Positions 5,153-5,244 of a stretch of 5,244 bases of DNA are shown piece after piece. Numbering within the stretch: the stretch's first letter is position 1; each line of letters starts with the position of its first letter. Made by a program: the position numbers and the translations under genes. The stretch lies in assembly GCA_021798135.1 (NCBI GenBank), contig JAJZYI010000245.1:1-5244 (forward strand), in the 5' to 3' direction. The notes below the pieces were generated by a model that saw only the letters and a list, made by a program, of their open reading frames with translations, searched no databases and had not been told where the DNA came from. This stretch comes from Actinomycetes bacterium (GTDB taxonomy: Bacteria > Actinomycetota > Acidimicrobiia > Acidimicrobiales > UBA8190).

Positions 5153-5244
5153 GTGCCGCCGGCGCCAGCGAGCAGCCGGGCGCGCCGGACGCCTCGCCCG
5201 GCCCGACCGGCGCCCCGGCGCCCCGGCGCCCCGGCGCGCGCCTG
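5149..5244 (+). CDS. Possible start of a further gene, cut by the window edge
   Basis: GTG 5149 overlaps the ROK kinase stop as GTGA, a common coupling arrangement in actinobacteria, and opens a frame that stays open for 32 codons to the edge. The visible residues are an Ala/Gly/Pro-rich, domain-free N-terminus ending near RRPGARL. A second GTG at 5153 opens another frame that also stays open, so the choice is uncertain. The product cannot be named. Confidence 0.4.
   Translation, partial: MSAAGASEQPGAPDASPGPTGAPAPRRPGARL
5207..5238. repeat. 8-bp tandem repeat CCGGCGCC, four copies
   Basis: Three exact copies of CCGGCGCC and a fourth ending in CG are arranged head to tail from 5207. Each unit is itself nearly all self-complementary (GGCGCC core), so the strand can fold on itself. 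It lies about 20 codons into the possible downstream gene; because 8 is not a multiple of three, gain or loss of one copy would shift that frame. Confidence 0.85.

Overview
This is a very GC-rich window with GTG starts for most genes and all supported genes on the + strand. The gene order matches the lexA-adjacent locus of Actinomycetota: a LysM membrane protein with LexA boxes at its promoter, then nrdR. In Mycobacterium tuberculosis (Rv2719c/ChiZ and Rv2718c/NrdR) and Corynebacterium (DivS and NrdR) this pair lies divergently beside lexA. The DUF3040 membrane protein and the ROK kinase subtype also point to an actinobacterium. A deep branch such as Acidimicrobiia is possible, but that is only an impression.

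Positions 1-351 are regulatory or non-coding. They hold five perfect-period copies of a 14-bp tandem repeat (58-127), then a TTGACA-type promoter (317-345) whose spacer contains a perfect actinobacterial LexA/SOS box (323-336). A second perfect box lies at 356-369, and the palindrome ATGACGTCAT sits between them. A third box-like palindrome occurs at 574-587. lexA itself is not visible; by analogy it would lie left of the window on the - strand.

Positions 352-3752 look like one SOS-controlled transcription unit. It encodes a LysM single-pass membrane protein (probable SOS cell-division suppressor), NrdR (repressor of ribonucleotide reductase genes), a PIG-L/LmbE-family zinc deacetylase and DinB (DNA polymerase IV). 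The gaps are about 101 nt, 5 nt and an 8-nt overlap. The genes would combine a division block, dNTP-supply control and translesion synthesis after DNA damage; the deacetylase is the unexplained member.

Positions 3753-5244 hold a short gap with a weak possible promoter, a DUF3040 two-helix membrane protein with a good ribosome binding site, a ROK-family sugar kinase 17 nt later, and probably the start of another gene overlapping the kinase stop codon by 4 nt and running off the right edge. This second group has no evident functional link to the SOS block.

I found no RNA gene, insertion sequence or CRISPR array. No convincing intrinsic terminator (GC stem plus T run) was seen.
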